This document shows positions 1 to 10,502 of a stretch of DNA of 64,000 bases, in pieces; positions within the stretch are counted from its first letter, which is position 1, and each line of letters begins with the position of its first letter. Location: contig JAGKQI010000064.1 in assembly GCA_018806915.1 (NCBI GenBank), forward strand, positions 868,001 to 932,000, read 5' to 3'. Under the pieces are notes generated by a model, which saw only the letters and a program-made list of their open reading frames with translations, had not been told where the DNA came from and did no database searches. This stretch comes from Phytophthora colocasiae (taxonomy: Eukaryota; Oomycota; Peronosporomycetes; Peronosporales; Peronosporaceae). The position numbers were made by a program, and so were the translations under genes.

Positions 1-1541
1 TCAGCTTAGGATACGCGGTAACTACAGCACTGGAGAGTGTCTTCCCGACGAAAATTTACCGCTCAGCCGCAGATGCAGCCGTGACCAGGTCGTTGATCTC
101 TCTCTCTCTCGACAACAAGAGGCTGAAGTCTTGACCCAAAAGGCTGCGATGACTGTGTGCATCGTCCCGTATCAGTTTGATTTGACAAAGGCTGCAAGTT
201 GCAACCGCACCGCAGCGCCTTTGCGGCGAGATTGTAAGGTGGGCGGTATCTGCATCCGCAAGGATATGCTTATCATCTCGCTTCTCGTCTCGCTTCTTGT
301 TCTCGGTCGAGAGCCAAAATTCTCTATCCTCCTCGAGTTCGTGCATAACAAGCTCCAAGGCGCAGTTGTCGGCTCCTTCGGGAAGGAAAGCAAGCGTCCA
401 CGGCCACGCATTCCACTGACTGGCTGAGGACGCAGGCAACTTGCCGATTTCAGCGTCGCGATGGACAGGTCAACTTGGCCAAAGCCACTTCAATTTGCGC
501 CATGTGTTCTGAACTTCAACGCGCAAGATCGGCGCCACGAAGCGGATGGTGTTGTAGTGTAGCAGCATCGCGTTTTGATGCAGCCAAGCAGCTCCAGTGA
601 TGGTTTACGCGACAGAGTTCAAACGACCGGCTTAGCGTGTTTGCCATTCTTGAGGCAATGGATGGCTACGTCGGAACTTCGAGGGAGGGCTGAGCCGTGG
701 CGTAGTACGCACTGCATGGGGACACTGCAACTTGAGGCGGCGACCCATCTTGGTCGACAGAATGTGCAGTGTAAGTGCAGATGCGGTCCAAGGGCAGACA
801 GTCTGCCGTTGTTGTGCTCTCGAATTTATCGTCGAGACAAGTTGCAGTACAAGTGCGTTTTCATGAGCAAAAATGCCTACTAACTTAACCGATCATCGCC
901 CTTGGCGTTTGTACATGTAGACCGCAACACAAGGCGAAGATTTCGTTTTGATCGGAAGCTTTCATTCTCCGACGGAGGGCAGAGGTGCAAGTAGAGACAC
1001 ACCACCACTCGCTTCCAGCGCAGCCGCTTCTCCAAGGGCATCACGTGATGTCTTGGCGCTAGTCTTTGTTCGAACCTCGCGGGTTAATAACATGTATCCG
1101 ACGAATTTACTGTTGGTCTAAGAGCTGCAGTTCCTTGGACATCCGGGCTGCAAACATGTTTCTTGTGCGGCACAATTTGCAAGTGTGTCGTGCCAACCAG
1201 CTTTGCCAATACAGTCAGTACGCTACATGTAGCTTTGGCAAGGTTTGCATCAAGTGTTCGCAGCTGAGCTGAGTGGTAGAGGATCGGTGTCAATCTCCCT
1301 GGACACTCTCCTATCGGCTGCAGCGTACCGACAAGCTATGAAAGGCTTCTCGTACTGAGAAAATAACAACTACATTGTTGCTCGATAAAGTGCCTGCCGG
1401 TCCTATGTGGCGTTGAAGTTTTCACGTGACCTATTGCCTTTTCTGCGTCGGGCACACAGCCGCTCGTCGAACAAGCGGTATGCTCACCGACAACAAGGAC
1501 TTCTCCCCCGAGCGAGTTTTCTTTTGCCATTGCATTCTCTT
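1..1541. other. region without a supported gene
   Basis: No convincing gene is seen. A minus-strand open frame at 56-439 (127 codons) has Glu/Arg-rich composition and one C-x2-C pair, but no early ATG and no family I recognise. The plus-strand frames at 575-883 and 1066-1272 look random. The frame at 56-439 could be the last exon of a gene or an old relic. Confidence 0.5.
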
Positions 1542-1557
1542 GCTCATTTCCAATTCG
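1542..1557 (+). promoter_or_regulatory. oomycete-type core promoter (initiator)
   Basis: The stretch GCTCATTTCCAATTCG closely matches the oomycete initiator consensus GCTCATTYYNCAWTTT, one base shorter in the middle, and is followed by a CGG flank. It lies about 62-77 bp before the ATG of the GH5 gene, a normal 5' UTR length in Phytophthora. The transcription start is inferred. Confidence 0.65.
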
Positions 1558-1618
1558 GACGAAAGCAGCTCACACTGAACAACGCACACCGCTTCACTGC
1601 GCTCGGATCTCCACTACC

Positions 1619-3688
1619 ATGAAGATTTTGCTGCAACTGGCCGCAGCGCTATCGTTAACGGCGGCCGTCACACCTGTCGAGCACGCGCTGGACACGACAT
1701 TAGGCGGCACTGACATCGATGCGATACCGGTGACCAAAGACGCCCAATGGTATTGGGAAAACGACCACGTTTTCAACTCTGATAACGTTGATTTCTTCGC
1801 GAATTTCAAGCCCAATGACGAGAACCAGACGTGCTCCAGCGATCGACATGCCACACCGTTCAACCGTCAAGTACGCGGTGCCAACCTTGGTGGTTGGCTC
1901 GTGCTGGAGCCGTGGATCACCCCGACACTCTTCTACCAGTTCTTGAGTACACAGGAACGCTTTGGCGACTTGGCCCCCGAGAAGACGGCTATGGATATGT
2001 ACACGTTTTGTACAGCACTGGGCAAGGAGGAAGCTAACCGCCAGCTCCGTATTCACTGGGCTACGTGGGTCACTGAGGATGACATCAAAGAGATGGCTGA
2101 GGCCGGCGTGAACTCACTCCGTGTGCCCGTCGGCGACTGGATGTTCAACCCTTATGAGCCCTACATCGGATGCACGGATGGTGCTGTCAAGGAGCTTGAT
2201 CGCGTTGCCGATCTTGCCTTCAAATACAACATCGACTTGCTGCTAGACATTCATGGCCTGATCGGTTCACAAAATGGCTTCGACAACAGTGGCATGGCCT
2301 CGTCTGTCAAGTGGACATCGATTGCCAGCACTCGTCCAATTGGTACCACTACATTTGAGCATTGGCCTCTGCGTTCCGCTGGTTGGGCTGGTGAATTCAA
2401 CTCAACCACGAACACGTACACAACCATCAACTATGAGCACCTGAACCACTCGCTTTCTACAGTTTCAGCTATCGTTAACCGGTACGCGAACCACCCGGCC
2501 ATCATCGGTTTGGAGCCTGTGAACGAGCCGTGGGAACTCACGCCCATTGACCTCCTCAAAGACTACTACTGGAAGTCATACAAGCGCGTCAAGGCCCGGG
2601 CACCGCACTGGAAGTTCGTCCTGCACGATTCCTTCCGTTTTGGTGTCCAGTACTGGTCGCAGTTCATGCGTGGTTGTCCTGACATCGCTCTTGACACGCA
2701 CATCTACCAGGCTTGGAACTCCCCCGGCACGAAGGCTGACTACTTCTCCAACGCCTGCCAGCAGAAGTATCTCGTCGCTGAAATGGAAAACGCCATGATG
2801 CCTGTTATCGTCGGCGAGTGGTCATTGGGCACCGACAACTGCGCGATGTGGCTAAACGGATTCAACGACAACTTGCCAGGTTTCCCCAACATCCAATGCC
2901 GCATGACAAAGTGTCCCGTGCACAGTACCTATCTGGGCGAGGGCTTCCCTGGAACCCCTTTGGACATCACTAAGCCGATTCAAGGTCCGTACGGCACGGG
3001 TCAATCCGGCCCGTCGTTCGGTAAGTGTCCGATCACTAGCAACACATCGTTTAACCAGCAGAATGACCAGGACGAGCTCGAGTTCACACGCAATCTCAAC
3101 ATGAAAAAGCTGAATGCATTCGCGGTGGGTCACGGCTGGTACTTTTGGAATTTCAAGACAGAGTTTGGCTCGCGTTGGAACTTCCTGGACTTGGTTCGCA
3201 AGGGTGCGTTCCCGAAGAACGTGTCGAACTACCGTACCGACGAAGAAGTTTTCTCCGCCTGCTTGATAGAGGACAAAGGTGCGTTCCTCTGCACGGCCAA
3301 GCGTGGCGTACGTCGTTTCGACCTTGAGAGCGGCTTGAAATTCGCTTGCGGCGGCAACGACGGCAAGGTGGACTGCACGGACATCAACCAGCGGTTCGAC
3401 ACGATCGAGGAGCGTTGTGACTGGGCCTTCAACGAGTATTGGCATGCTCACCGCGAAGAAGGAGCCACGTGCGACTTCGGTGGGGCAGCGCATTTGATGG
3501 CTATTCCGAGTCCGTCCAGTGTCGCTCGACAGGAATTCTTGGCCACTTCAGTAGGTAAGGATATCCTCGTGTGGACCCTCGCTGGAGTTGTTGTGGGTCT
3601 CGTCGCGTTGGCCGTCGTCTTGGGCGTTGCGCGGCACAGGAGACGAGAAGAATACTCGCCCTTGATCGGACACATCGTGAATGTTTAA
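1619..3688 (+). CDS. membrane-anchored exo-1,3-beta-glucanase, GH5 family
   Basis: This intronless gene encodes 689 residues. A signal peptide (about residues 1-20) precedes a GH5 (beta/alpha)8 catalytic domain. GH5 landmarks are visible: NLGGWLVLEPW near residue 90, the acid/base Glu303 in the NEP motif and the nucleophile Glu400 in GEWS. A hydrophobic segment near residues 645-668 followed by HRRR gives a type I membrane anchor with a short cytosolic tail. N-glycosylation sequons are common. Related enzymes cleave beta-1,3-glucan, so it may remodel the oomycete's own wall or act on host callose; substrate is inferred from family. The ATG at 1619 is the first in frame, sits just before the signal peptide and follows a core promoter by about 62 bp. 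A close paralogue lies at 11283-13493. The long antisense frames inside it are shadows. Confidence 0.95.
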   Translation: MKILLQLAAALSLTAAVTPVEHALDTTLGGTDIDAIPVTKDAQWYWENDHVFNSDNVDFFANFKPNDENQTCSSDRHATPFNRQVRGANLGGWLVLEPWITPTLFYQFLSTQERFGDLAPEKTAMDMYTFCTALGKEEANRQLRIHWATWVTEDDIKEMAEAGVNSLRVPVGDWMFNPYEPYIGCTDGAVKELDRVADLAFKYNIDLLLDIHGLIGSQNGFDNSGMASSVKWTSIASTRPIGTTTFEHWPLRSAGWAGEFNSTTNTYTTINYEHLNHSLSTVSAIVNRYANHPAIIGLEPVNEPWELTPIDLLKDYYWKSYKRVKARAPHWKFVLHDSFRFGVQYWSQFMRGCPDIALDTHIYQAWNSPGTKADYFSNACQQKYLVAEMENAMMPVIVGEWSLGTDNCAMWLNGFNDNLPGFPNIQCRMTKCPVHSTYLGEGFPGTPLDITKPIQGPYGTGQSGPSFGKCPITSNTSFNQQNDQDELEFTRNLNMKKLNAFAVGHGWYFWNFKTEFGSRWNFLDLVRKGAFPKNVSNYRTDEEVFSACLIEDKGAFLCTAKRGVRRFDLESGLKFACGGNDGKVDCTDINQRFDTIEERCDWAFNEYWHAHREEGATCDFGGAAHLMAIPSPSSVARQEFLATSVGKDILVWTLAGVVVGLVALAVVLGVARHRRREEYSPLIGHIVNV

Positions 3689-4330
3689 GCTCATCGTAAC
3701 CTCGACGTGTAAGTACACAGCGCTAATGAGTACAACTGGCAATAAGCGAAAGTAATAACACCATTTGTTCTAGTACTTCTTGCAACTTTGACAAATCATC
3801 ACTAGGTCACCCTTCCACACAGCTTCCTCGATGACTAAAGCACGCTTTCATTACCTGCAACAGTGCTGCCAACACGCGCATTGCCACAATGCAAAAGTGA
3901 GACCGCAGTTGTGGATGCAAGACTCCCAACAACGGACTGACAGGGAGAGCGCTATTATAGTGTGCGGCCATCATATGGTCGGCAGTTAGGGCGATAGTCT
4001 ACTAAAGAAGGGTTCCTTCCACAGTGGAAGTTCCACTACTAAAGGATTACTAGGTGCTTGTGGCAACCAGTGTCACTGGTCCAATGATGCTGGGGAGAGC
4101 GTCAATGTCTCATGGACAGATTCGAACCTCGGTTGGAGCCTATGGACTCTGATTCCATCCGAGAATGCAATACTGAGATTAATACATCAATCAGCAAGGC
4201 AACAATTAATAATTGAATTATTCCGCATTATTCCTACCAATTCTTAGCTCCTCTACCATACCATCACGGTGCCGACATGCCGACAGACAGTTGCCGACAA
4301 AAATAGTTCAACAAAAATATAGTCGGTGCT
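3689..4330. other. intergenic region, no gene seen
   Basis: Non-coding stretch between the first GH5 gene and the transposon block. It holds a short perfect hairpin, ACCAGTG-T-CACTGGT, near 4066-4080. Near its right end (4271-4298) there are three copies of GCCGAC, a motif that returns as a cluster at 8773-8803. Confidence 0.6.
4271..4298. repeat. GCCGAC motif cluster, left
   Basis: Three GCCGAC copies in 28 bp with CAGACAG between them. A matching cluster, which also contains the motif in inverted orientation, lies at 8773-8803. The two clusters bracket the Ulp1, minisatellite and Crypton relics and may mark subterminal ends of an element. They do not form a clean terminal inverted repeat. 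Confidence 0.45.
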
Positions 4331-6125
4331 TTATTCCTTAACAGCTCTGAGATTCTTGCTAAGGTATCTATAGCGGAAGAACTGCATGGCGTCGCGGACA
4401 TTGTCAATACATACGACTTTTTCAAATAGAAACGCTTCAAAAAAAACAAGAAGGGAAACTCCGCAGTTGTAGCTGTCGCATTGGGTAAACGCGGCGTGAG
4501 TCTTGTAGCGATATTTCTTAGCAAGAAGAAGCGGCTCAATTTTGCTTTTCACCAGACGGTTGAGTTCGTCAATGTGTAGCGGGTCAAACACTATCACGAC
4601 CCTTTCTCGACAATCAATTATAACTCCGCACCAGTGATTTTCGCCAAAATTGACAGCAAGTAACACAACAACCGGGGTGACAGCTCTTCGAGCATAGTCA
4701 AGTGCATCTTGCGATGCCAATACGTCCTCGTCGAGACCGGGTATACGGATTACATTTGAAGGTACGGCAACAGCATGGATTCGGTTTTTGTAGTGCCTGA
4801 CTGATAAGCATGAGGACCGTTCTATCAGACAGGTTTCATCGAGCAAACGTTTTCCACAAAGTCAATAAAACTCCACTGCTCGTGAAGTACACGGAGCCGC
4901 AGGATCTCTATAGACATCTCCTCAACTGGCAAAATGGAATCAGCATCAAATGGGTTTTCCGGAGCAAAACCTTTGTGAGCATCTGATGCTACCCACTTCA
5001 GAGCTTCATCAACGATCTTGTAGCGTTCCATTAACACATGCCAACTAGTCATAGTATCAAGTGAAGTGACATCGTATGAAACATCATCCACTGTGATTGC
5101 AATTTTGTCACGAGCAATAGGAGTGTCGTGCTTGTGTTTTTTCGATTTTGTTTGGAATGCAACGAGCTTTTGCTTACACGTTCGAATGACTTGTGGTGTC
5201 AGAACAACAGTGATCCCATCGATAGACACCATCTTCGCGGTGGCATTAATTGTTTTTGCGGAAATGTGGGTGGGTTTTCTGCGTCTGCAACTGAGCTGAC
5301 GGAGATGCGAAGCAAATTCTACAAAGGGTCCACCAGCTTTAATCGCATCTAGCACCAGCCGTAGCGAAAGAATACGAGAACGCTTTGAGCCACGAGCACA
5401 ACTTGATGCATGCATGCTAGCAACGCGCTTCGGAGCCGGACTTGAAGAATGAGTGCCTTCGCCTCGTGGTGCATCACTCTCTTTGAGTTGTTTTCAACAT
5501 CACCAGGAACAGTTTTGTCCATGTCATTCTTGGCCTTTCCATCATCGATATTTCCACTACCGGCACAAATTCCAACACTTTTGTCATTGCCATCGTCACG
5601 ACTTTCACCATCACTACCACTTCGCTCGCAACCGTTTCCACCAGCATCACAGTAAGTAGATTCATCACCTGTATCGCCACCATCACGATGCTCACCGGAC
5701 CGACCCTTTGGTGCACCACCACCAGATCCTTCAGAATAGTATTTAATAAATCTAGAAACCCATGATTTCTGAGTGTACGGATTAGAATATCACGGTTAAA
5801 CTCATCAATACTTCTGCAATAAAACAGAAGATCAGCCGGCGTGCACGTTGCGTCTTCTTGAAACGAATCAAGTACTCCAGCACTCTCTCCCTTCATACGG
5901 CTTCATCTTCCGCTTCGGGCCAGCACCCGATTTCCTCTTGCGATCGGATCCTTTTATTTTATCCAAATTGTCCCAATATTTTTTCTTCCAACCACGGAGC
6001 GACGATTCCTTCACCTTCATCTCATGCGCCGCCTCTGCAATCTCCCACTCAGGATGCTCCTTCCATCTACGTAGAAAGCCGAGCTCTTCACACTCCGAGC
6101 GCTGCACACACACCCGCTTTGCCAT
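4331..6125 (-). pseudogene. decayed transposon ORF with Ulp1-like (C48) cysteine protease domain
   Basis: The minus strand carries a broken reading frame split over at least three phases. It begins at the ATG at 6125 with a basic helix-turn-helix-like segment (W and K rich, residues 1-85). A Gly/Asp-rich linker follows around 5440-5720, then a basic stretch at 4825-5415, and finally a Ulp1/C48 protease core at 4331-4846. The catalytic set is visible in the last part: His in NHWCGV, Asp in VFDPL, Gln in TQCDSYNCG and the Cys of NCGV. Frameshifts lie near 5880, between about 5430 and 5480, and near 4845. C48 proteases are common passengers of eukaryotic DNA transposons, so a mobile-element origin is more likely than a SUMO protease gene. 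It lies beside the minisatellite at 6214-6475 and upstream of a recombinase relic in the same orientation. Confidence 0.7.
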
Positions 6126-6213
6126 TGTTCTCGTTACCTGCGACGGTGATTCCTAGAAATGAGTGGAAAGTAGATTGACGGAGAGCCAGACCCTTATCAG
6201 ATATAGAATCAGA

Positions 6214-6475
6214 TCTCGCGAGTAAACTCTAGTCTGACACAAATGCAACATAACTCGCGCGAGGTAAACTCTAGTCTGACACAAATGCAACATAACTCGC
6301 GCGAGTAAATTCTGAGTCTGACACAAATGCAACATAACTCGCGCGAGTAAACTCTAGTCTGACACAAATGCAACATAACTCGCGCGAGTAAACTCTGATC
6401 TGACACAAATGCAACATAACTCGCGCGAGTAAACTCTAGTCTGACACAAATGCAACATAACTCGCGCGAGTAAAC
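6214..6475. repeat. 41-bp minisatellite with palindromic core
   Basis: Six consecutive units of 40-43 bp. Each carries the near-palindrome ACTCGCGCGAGT followed by a GTCTGACACAAATGCAACAT stretch. Seven copies of the palindromic core begin near 6214, 6254, 6296, 6339, 6380, 6420 and 6461. Units differ by a few substitutions and 1-2 bp indels. It lies about 90 bp upstream of the Ulp1 relic's ATG on the minus strand, so it could be a subterminal or promoter repeat of that element. Confidence 0.92.
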
Positions 6476-6560
6476 CCCATGACACACCTTTGATCTGGTG
6501 AATACGCATAGATAGATAAACGATCATTGCTCAGTGTCTATAGTGCGTATATTTATACGA

Positions 6561-8310
6561 TTAACTACGCGTGAAGAATTCCTTAAATTTATCTGGTGCT
6601 GGGTCCTCCACTGCTCCTATCTTGACTCGGAAGCATGCGCATCGATGAGATGGTTGAGTTTCCCTTCTCTGTGCAGTCTTCGTAGTTGCTTCCAGCACTG
6701 ACGAGCCGTTCCTGCTCTTGATATTGTGAACAAGAAAGAAATCAATCAAAGCAGCTTCTGCTTCTTTCCCAACGCGAAATACTTGACTTGAGTAATTTAG
6801 CGAGGACGGGTCAAGCACGAATCCTTTGCCAGAAACAATTTCAGATAATTTGTGATCTGCTTGTATGTTGACTTCTGCTGCCAGTTTGCACCTCATCCCA
6901 CATCCGAGGTGTCTTAGCATACCACTCGTACCAAACTGCGGCAGGCGACTTTGGATGTGCCTTCGATCCGCATGGTTTTCACCTTTTGTGTGGTTAAGAT
7001 CGCTTGATGGTACAACATCAGAGATACGACAAGGATCTCGGCTTCCTGTGAAGCTACGCGCTTCTCCAAGTCTCCACGCGCTTAGATAAATCTTGGTTCA
7101 GCGCTACAAGCTCACTGATAACACAGTTCTGGTGATTAATTGGCTTTTCCTCCCGTGTAAATGTCTCCTGCTCAGTTCCTGCACATTCCAGCTCCTTTGT
7201 AGTAATGAGACACTGCAATTCCAGGCTCCACGCCAATAACTGCGTCTTTGTGATTCCAAGAACGGAGACACTGCCGCATTCTACTGACATACAAACACAT
7301 TGGATAGCGCTCCAAAACTTCGGGAAAATGCTGGATCATAGTAGCCGTAAGTACCTCGGCGACTTTAACATCAGTTTCATGTCCACCGCGGTAGATTCGA
7401 GGCTTGCGGCGAATAAAAGATTGCACAACTTGTGCATCTCGTTCTGGGTTGCACTGTCAAAAGCCGAAAATGTTGCTACAATCGGCTTTTCGTTTGACTT
7501 CCACCCGCTTAAAACTCGTGAAACCTTTTTATCTTCAGTCGCCGTATTGAATACATAAGCAAATGCCTTGTTTGTAGCGGTCATATTCCAGGACCCTCGA
7601 TCAAAAATCCAATGCGCTGACCGAGAAGGATCGCCAGTAGCATGCTGCGCTCCACCTCGCCGAAACAGGTGAGATGATAAGTTTTCGGTAGGTTTAGCGC
7701 GCGCCTGCGATTCAGCTGATTTCACAATTCTATTCACGAAACCTTGCATCTTCATGCTTTCATCCTGCTTCCGGTTTTTTTTCTCTGGGGCACCGGTGGG
7801 TGGAATTATATCCGAGCAATTCATTAACGCTTCAGCAAGGGGAATTTCCGTGGGGGCAAACGACACGTCATCATTGTCCAAGCTGGTCTTGGGGTGCTGA
7901 AGTAGTTGACTAGTGGGAGAGTCTTGCATTGCAAGTGCAATTCCTAGAGCGTGCAACGGGCACGTAATAAAACAGTCCTTATCTGGGTACAGGGAAAGCC
8001 CTTGCTCTTCTGCAGTCTTTATCCGGATGAGACGTATGAAAACAACTCCGTCTGCAGTCACTGAGAGGCTGGCTTTGGATTACAATCACGCCAAGTCTGA
8101 GGCTCTCCCGAATGCAAACCACATCAAAGTAAGCAATGCAGCATCCTGATAGTCTTTTGCACTGGAAGCATCGTAGTAAATTCCATCCACGAGAATCTTC
8201 AAGTCTTTTTCGTACACGCTGGGGGCTTTCTTAGCTGGTCCTCCATCTTGCCTTCTCATGCAGTGCTTTTCTAACGTCTGAGCCATTTTGAAGAGTTTCT
8301 TTTCAATCAC
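6561..8310 (-). pseudogene. Crypton-type tyrosine recombinase relic
   Basis: The minus strand carries a broken tyrosine recombinase. The segment at 8086-8310 ends in FGRASDLA, which fits the box I arginine. After two in-frame stops (TGA and TAA, two codons apart, near 8080-8086) the same frame resumes at 8061-7336. There the box II motif HLFRRGGA and a C-terminal region containing GSWNM and AYVF are seen. Further downstream, frames at 7172-7426, 7054-7290 and 6561-6920 look like the oomycete Crypton C-terminal extension, reached through at least two frameshifts. Cryptons move with a tyrosine recombinase instead of a DDE transposase. Assignment rests on motif order and spacing; the element is clearly inactive. 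Confidence 0.7.
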
Positions 8311-8772
8311 ATGCCAGTTCTTTGGGTAGAATCAAGCAGCCAGTTCTTGACATGCCTGTAGTAGGACATGATAGAGTTTTTAGCCAGATATTTTCTGTCT
8401 CTCCCTTACAAAAACGCCAGATATACAGCGAAACGGTCCATCAACTTAACGAAAACAGATCCATCAGTATCTCCAAGTAGCACACTCGCAATAAATCCCC
8501 ATCGTTACACCTTCAGAAGATAGATAACGAGTAAACGTGTTGATAGCAGTCTGCTTAGCGCGTTGTGAATTAATCGGAGCCAGATCTTGGAGACTCATTT
8601 TTGTAGATGCCTTCTCTCGTGAATTGTTTAGAAGTCAAGCGCTGGAACACGACAGATATCAAATGACTCGAAATACAACTAGACTGACACCTGTCGGCAA
8701 ATGATTGGATATGTGAGCTATACGCTAAATACAGCACTTTTGTATAGGCGACAAACATATTTTTGCTGCCTT

Positions 8773-8803
8773 GCCGACATTATCTGTCTGCCGACTGTCG
8801 GCA
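8773..8803. repeat. GCCGAC motif cluster, right
   Basis: Two GCCGAC copies followed by the inverted GTCGGC, with CTGTCT between them, which is the complement of the AGACAG part of the left cluster at 4271-4298. A further TGTCGGC lies near 8690. It is possibly the right border of the Ulp1/Crypton block. Confidence 0.45.
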
Positions 8804-8930
8804 GCATTTAACCCTAACCCTAAATATATTGATTGGTTAAAATGGGGTTACTCCTTATTCCTATTCGGTAAAAATGGCAGTCAGTGGTCTGTGGTTGGGT
8901 CATTGGGGCATACCGAGTCCAAGTCGTTTT

Positions 8931-10502
8931 GCATCTGTCGGCACCGTCACTATATTCATCCATATGCACGTCCCACATCGAGCGGTTGTACTGCAGCTAC
9001 ATCAGCATCTCTAGCTTGTTCGGTGAAAGGCTCTTTCTTAGGTCGGATAGCACCAGTTTCGTTGCCGAGAAGAAGCGCTCGCACTCGTTAGATGCCGGCG
9101 GGACGTATGAAACGTCCGCGTACTTCGAGCGCTTTACCACCCTTCGCTTCTCGAACGCGGCCTTGACAATAGAGTTGCTTGTGTCCTCTCGCGCCGGCGC
9201 TCTTTCAAGCCAAGCCGACCTAAATTTGGCACACGCCAACTTCTCAGCAGCCAACAGCGTCTCTCCGCGCTGGAGCTTCACAAGTCCTTGTTCTAAATGA
9301 GGATTGTTAACAATAGGTGCCGTTGGTTCCAGTCGAGTCTTCAGTGCTGGATATTCCTTGACAACCTGGTCAAAGAGACGTCGCACAGCCGATCGAGTTA
9401 GGTTTGTCCTCTGTAGTTCCTTAGTAACCCCTTCAAACTTCTCGAGGTGCCTCATTAGCGCCTTGACGCGCTCGTGCTCAGCTCGACTGAGGAGAAGCGG
9501 GTGGATCTCGTGCTCTACCAGCAGTTCGAGTTCCAGCTGGATAATACAGGGTTGTAGGACGATGTAGCGCGCCACCATCTCGTACGTACTTGACCATCTG
9601 GTGTCGTTCCGTAGCAGCGGCGCAAGCTGAGAGACTCGGCGAAGAACAGCTCACCCCTTCAGTGTACGCAGATTGGTCATCAGAGCTTGGATCTTGGCAA
9701 TCAACACTTCCTCTGTTTTGAGGAAGTCCTTGACGGCCAAATTGAATCTGTGACTAGAACATCCAATGAGTGGGATAGCCCCCTCCTTTCTGCCGATGTA
9801 CTGGTTCACAGAGCAGTTGTCACCCACCATGAACTTGACAGGGCTCCACGGCATGTCGTAGCGCGACAAAGTGTCAGCGATTAGGTCAAACTGGCTTTGT
9901 GCGCGGAGATCTTCCTCGTCCTCAAATGGCGAAAACGCTAGCAGTATAAAGCGCCGTGACGAACAATCCAAGTCGTCGTAGTAGTCAGTCTCGCCACCCC
10001 GGTCGGTTGTGACGACACCGTCTATCGAGCCGTCGAACACGGCAAAGATGGCAAGGTAGTGCCGACTACTGCTCGTCTAGCCGTTTAAAACTAGTCCAAA
10101 CGAGTCCGGCAGCTCGCTGGCCACATGGACCTCGAGTAGCTCGGACAGTAAGGTAATGTAGCGAGACAACGTGCCCTCAGAGACCAAGGATAGCGAGGCG
10201 TTCTGGCGTGTGAGCCGGCGTTCTACGAACGCCAAAGGTAGGCGGTCACAGACTACCCACTCAATCTATCGATACAGGTCCCTAGTTCTGGAACTGACTA
10301 GGTGCAGATGAAGCGGGTTTTGGCGACGGTCAGCCTCCTGAGCTTCATGCTCATAGTTGTCGTGGTTGCGTTTGAGGTGGTTGAGCAGATTTTTGTAGCC
10401 GTTTCCTTTCTTGTACTGCTTCTCGCAGGTGGTACACTTGTAGAAGCCGTCACCGACCTCCATAAACAACATGTTGCAGATCTGACTGCTCGTGAGGGCC
10501 AT
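8931..10502 (-). pseudogene. hAT transposase, one frame broken by four stop codons
   Basis: From the ATG at 10502 a single reading frame of about 520 codons encodes all hAT transposase parts in order. A BED zinc finger (CTTCEKQY, then H-x4-H) is followed by the RNase H-like catalytic region, with VGDNCSVNQ and GCSSHRFNLAV. The frame ends with the C-terminal dimerisation domain (NECERFFSATKLVLSDLRKS, then YNRSMWDV). It is interrupted only by in-frame stops at 10266-10268 (TAG), 10077-10079 (TAG), 9651-9653 (TGA) and 8997-8999 (TAG). All pieces keep the same phase, so there is no frameshift. The second stop falls where family members have Trp in the DGW motif. No terminal inverted repeats or 8-bp target duplication could be recognised, so the element's ends are unknown. 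It is inactive unless the stops are read through. Confidence 0.88.

Noticed and set aside
56..439. 127-codon minus-strand frame
   Set aside because: No ATG near its start and no family match; kept only as a note in the region entry.
2852..3493. 213-codon minus-strand frame inside the first GH5 gene
   Set aside because: Shadow of a well-supported gene, with no ATG context or recognisable product.
4090..4150. T-arm-like GAGGTTCGAATC on the minus strand, possible tRNA
   Set aside because: The T-stem does not pair beyond two bases and no acceptor or D-arm can be built.
6214..6475. CRISPR-like array
   Set aside because: The whole 41-bp unit is repeated with no unique spacers, and the genome is eukaryotic; it is a minisatellite.
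8809..8824. Telomere-like TAACCCTAACCCTAAA
   Set aside because: Only two and a half repeat units, mixed with non-telomeric spacing; chance or a transposon end is as likely.
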